A stretch of 8,251 bases of DNA. Origin: Desulfuromonadaceae bacterium (GTDB lineage Bacteria; Desulfobacterota; Desulfuromonadia; Geobacterales; Pseudopelobacteraceae). Below are positions 6,551-8,251 of this stretch, piece after piece (the stretch's first letter is position 1; each line of letters starts with the position of its first letter). The notes under the pieces were generated by a model. The model worked only from the letters and a program-made list of their open reading frames with translations, searched no databases and had not been told where the DNA came from. The stretch spans positions 1-8,251 of the forward strand of contig JAQUCQ010000138.1 in assembly GCA_028686145.1 (NCBI GenBank), given 5' to 3'. The position numbers were made by a program, and so were the translations under genes.

Positions 6551-7162
6551 TTAGAGGCTACACCAGGAAACATCACCCAACCCGGCCCGCAAAATCTCCG
6601 GAACTTCACTGATCAGACTGACAACAGAGCTGACATCGGTTGTTAGAATTCCGCCATCGATGACATAATCCAGTTGTTTTCCAAAGGTATCGGCAATAAC
6701 GCGAGGGTCGCCTTCCGGCTCTTCGCCGGATAGGTTGGCGCTGGTCGTTATTATCGGATTCCCCAGAGCCGTCACAAGATCGCAACATATCCGGTTATCA
6801 GGAATTCGGATTCCGACAGTTTTCTGACGGGTCAAGAGAAGATCGGGAACCTCACGTGTCGCTTCGAAAACAAAAGTGTACGGCCCAGGCAGATACCGTT
6901 TTATAATTTTAAACGCAGAGTTGCTGACCTTGGCATACTGGGAGATTTCTGACAGCGATGAGCAGATAACTGAGAACGGCTTGCGACGATCACGCTGTTT
7001 CATCTGGTAAATTCGTTCAATACTTTTTTTACAGAATATCGAGCAACCGATGCCATAGGTTGTATCAGTCGGATAGGCTATTACACGGCCATCCTTGAGA
7101 CTTTCGACAACTCGCGAAATCTGGTGCGGTTGAGGATATTCGGGGTTTATTTCCAGTATCAT
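6551..7162 (-). CDS. YrdC/Sua5-domain protein, YciO type (L-threonylcarbamoyladenylate synthase family)
   Basis: This is a 203-residue single YrdC-domain protein. Family enzymes (TsaC/Sua5) make threonylcarbamoyl-AMP from threonine, bicarbonate and ATP for the t6A37 modification of ANN-decoding tRNAs. Motifs seen: VIAYPTDTTYGIGC (27-40), the basic patch KQRDRRKPFSV (55-65), LPGPYTFVF (91-99), VGIRIPDN (116-123), TTSANLSGE (139-147) and IDGG (168-171). The Ser-Ala-Asn and Lys/Arg nucleotide-binding residues are therefore present. From memory, the overall pattern (INPEYPQ start, DPRVIADTFGKQLDYVIDGG, EILRAGLGDV end) resembles E. coli YciO more than TsaC. YciO-type proteins may differ in activity from true TsaC, so the exact role is open. 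The ATG overlaps the rmuC stop as ATGA, with AGGA eight bases upstream inside rmuC, suggesting translational coupling. Confidence 0.92.
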   Translation of the reverse strand: MILEINPEYPQPHQISRVVESLKDGRVIAYPTDTTYGIGCSIFCKKSIERIYQMKQRDRRKPFSVICSSLSEISQYAKVSNSAFKIIKRYLPGPYTFVFEATREVPDLLLTRQKTVGIRIPDNRICCDLVTALGNPIITTSANLSGEEPEGDPRVIADTFGKQLDYVIDGGILTTDVSSVVSLISEVPEILRAGLGDVSWCSL

Positions 7163-8103
7163 GGCAGCATTCCTAATATTTGGTTCTCATCTGAATTCTC
7201 AGACAATTCTTCGCAGTCAAAAACATCATCGGGAAGAGCATCAGAACTCTGGTGCGGGATATCCTGTACATCGCGCAGTTTCCGTTCAATTACTCTGGTT
7301 CGCGTAGCCGCCTGGTCAATATGGTTCCCCGCCTCCACCAATTTTTTACGCGTTTTTTCCAGAATTGTACCGAATTTTGAAAAGTCAGTACGCACCGCCC
7401 CCAGAAGATTCCAGACTTCGGCGGAACGTTTTTCAATGGCAAGTGTCCTGAAACCCATCTGCAAACTGTTCAGTAGTGCTGCCAACGTTGTCGGGCCGGC
7501 CACCATCACCTTGTAATCGCATTGCAGGGCTTCAAAAAGCCCCGGCAAGCGTAAAACTTCGGCATACAGCCCTTCAGTCGGCAGAAACATCACACCGAAA
7601 TCGGTTGTATGGGGCGGGTCCAGATATTTGTCCCGGATCATTCTCGCCATTTCCCGCACTGAGCGATCAAGTTGTTTTTTCGCATCGGCTACAGCGGCAG
7701 CATCGGCAGCTTCCTGTGCGTCCACCAGCCGCAGGTAATCTTCCTGGGGAAATTTTGCATCAAGAGGGAGCCAGACCATCCCTTCCAGTGTACCATCACG
7801 TCCCGGCAGTTTCAGGGCAAATTCAACCCGCTGACCGCTCCCCTCCCTGGTTTCTACGTTTGATTCATACTGTCCGGGAGCGAGAATCTGCTCCAATAAG
7901 CTTCCTAACTGAATTTCTCCAAACGTACCGCGCGTTTTGACGTTTGTCAGCACCTTTTTCAGGTCGCCAACACCGCTAGCAAGAGATTGCATTTCGCCCA
8001 ACCCTCGCTGCACAAGCTCAAGACGTTCACTGACCAGCTTGAATGATTCACCGAGACGTTTTTCAAGGGTGTCGTGCAGCTTTTCATCAACGGTAGCCCG
8101 CAT
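7159..8103 (-). CDS. rmuC: RmuC-family protein, C-terminal domain remaining after an in-frame stop
   Basis: RmuC proteins have a membrane-anchored N-terminus, a long coiled coil and a C-terminal domain related to PD-(D/E)XK nucleases. E. coli RmuC limits recombination at inverted repeats. This 314-codon frame holds the end of the coiled coil (VDEKLHDTLEKRLGESFKLV, 5-24) and the entire C-terminal domain: TRGTFGEIQLGSLLEQIL (57-74), VEFALKLPG (93-101), LDAKFP (114-119, the D-x-K of the putative nuclease core), FLPTEGLYAE (173-182) and GPTTLAALLNSLQMGFRTLA (203-222). The family usually has about 400-500 residues. The same frame continues upstream of this ATG but is cut by TAA at 8130-8128, nine codons before. 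The ATG has a weak GGA four bases upstream and could be a restart. Whether any product is made is unknown. The stop overlaps the next gene's start. Confidence 0.85.
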   Translation of the reverse strand: MRATVDEKLHDTLEKRLGESFKLVSERLELVQRGLGEMQSLASGVGDLKKVLTNVKTRGTFGEIQLGSLLEQILAPGQYESNVETREGSGQRVEFALKLPGRDGTLEGMVWLPLDAKFPQEDYLRLVDAQEAADAAAVADAKKQLDRSVREMARMIRDKYLDPPHTTDFGVMFLPTEGLYAEVLRLPGLFEALQCDYKVMVAGPTTLAALLNSLQMGFRTLAIEKRSAEVWNLLGAVRTDFSKFGTILEKTRKKLVEAGNHIDQAATRTRVIERKLRDVQDIPHQSSDALPDDVFDCEELSENSDENQILGMLP

Positions 8104-8127
8104 CTGTTCCAGTTTACGGGCATTATC

Positions 8128-8251
8128 TTACTGAATCAGTTTTAGCCGGGCGTCAACACCCTCACGCAATTTATCAAGCCGCCCTTCGTTGCTCAATGTA
8201 AGTTCCTTCAATTGGGCGGCAAACAGTTCCAGCTGGTTTTTCTGCAAACCG
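8128..8251 (-). pseudogene. rmuC: Upstream part of interrupted rmuC, ending at a premature TAA
   Basis: Forty open codons enter from the right edge in the same frame as the downstream RmuC domain. They read as typical RmuC coiled coil (QLKELTLSNEGRLDKLREG, then VDARLKLIQ) before TAA at 8130-8128. The frame resumes at once with DNARKLEQMRATVDEKL. In RmuC proteins this stretch normally reads LIQ-E/x-DN without a break, so the simplest ancestor is GAA changed to TAA by one base. The N-terminal membrane anchor would lie outside the window. Either the gene is a nonsense-mutated pseudogene that may still yield two pieces, or this is a single-base sequence error. Confidence 0.75.

Noticed and set aside
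7476..7940. 154-codon open frame on the plus strand
   Set aside because: It is antisense to the conserved RmuC domain, with no recognisable motif.
8128..8130. Recoding (readthrough or unusual amino acid) at the rmuC TAA
   Set aside because: TAA is not a selenocysteine or pyrrolysine codon, and RmuC is not known to be recoded. A point mutation or sequence error is simpler.
1..8251. CRISPR array, insertion sequence, toxin-antitoxin pair, tRNA or phage genes
   Set aside because: No regularly spaced repeats, transposase motifs, terminal inverted repeats, cloverleaf structures or phage-type proteins were seen on either strand.

Overview
All seven genes in this 8.25 kb window lie on the minus strand. 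The window reads as ordinary chromosomal housekeeping DNA from a Gram-negative bacterium. The inner-membrane YihY protein, the Sec-exported LysM protein and RmuC point to a proteobacterial cell plan. The gene mix and moderate GC make me think of Desulfuromonadales (Geobacter/Desulfuromonas/Pelobacter-like), but this is a tentative inference. I see no mobile element, CRISPR array, tRNA, rRNA or phage gene. No gap exceeds 100 bp.

In transcription order (right to left), an operon-like run starts with rmuC, which enters from the right edge. It is interrupted by an in-frame TAA at 8128-8130, so only a 314-codon C-terminal frame (7159-8103) is intact. Its stop overlaps the start of a YrdC/Sua5-domain gene of the YciO type (6551-7162) in an ATGA arrangement. 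Twelve bases later comes a small three-helix membrane protein of unknown function with a GTG start (6173-6538), and 37 bp after that a YihY/BrkB-family membrane protein with a cytoplasmic C-terminal winged-helix-like extension (4843-6135). After a 91-bp gap holding a strong imperfect inverted repeat comes sucA, the E1 subunit of 2-oxoglutarate dehydrogenase (2058-4751). No E2 (sucB) or E3 (lpd) gene follows it here.

The left third is a separate transcriptional region. The 100-bp gap after sucA has a good sigma70-type promoter (TTGACA, 17 bp, TACATA) lying in an inverted repeat. It precedes a 532-residue protein with a degenerate receiver-like domain, a long acidic/proline-rich linker, one transmembrane helix and a short extracytoplasmic domain. 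Directly after that gene's stop is a second, near-consensus promoter (TTGACT, 17 bp, TATAAC). It drives a secreted LysM-domain protein that runs off the left edge. The receiver-TM protein and the LysM protein may act together at the envelope; this rests on adjacency only.

The points most worth a second look are the nonsense codon in rmuC, the receiver-like membrane protein beside the LysM gene, the orphan sucA, and the two inverted repeats that overlap or resemble promoter elements. I did not find a convincing new multi-gene system.
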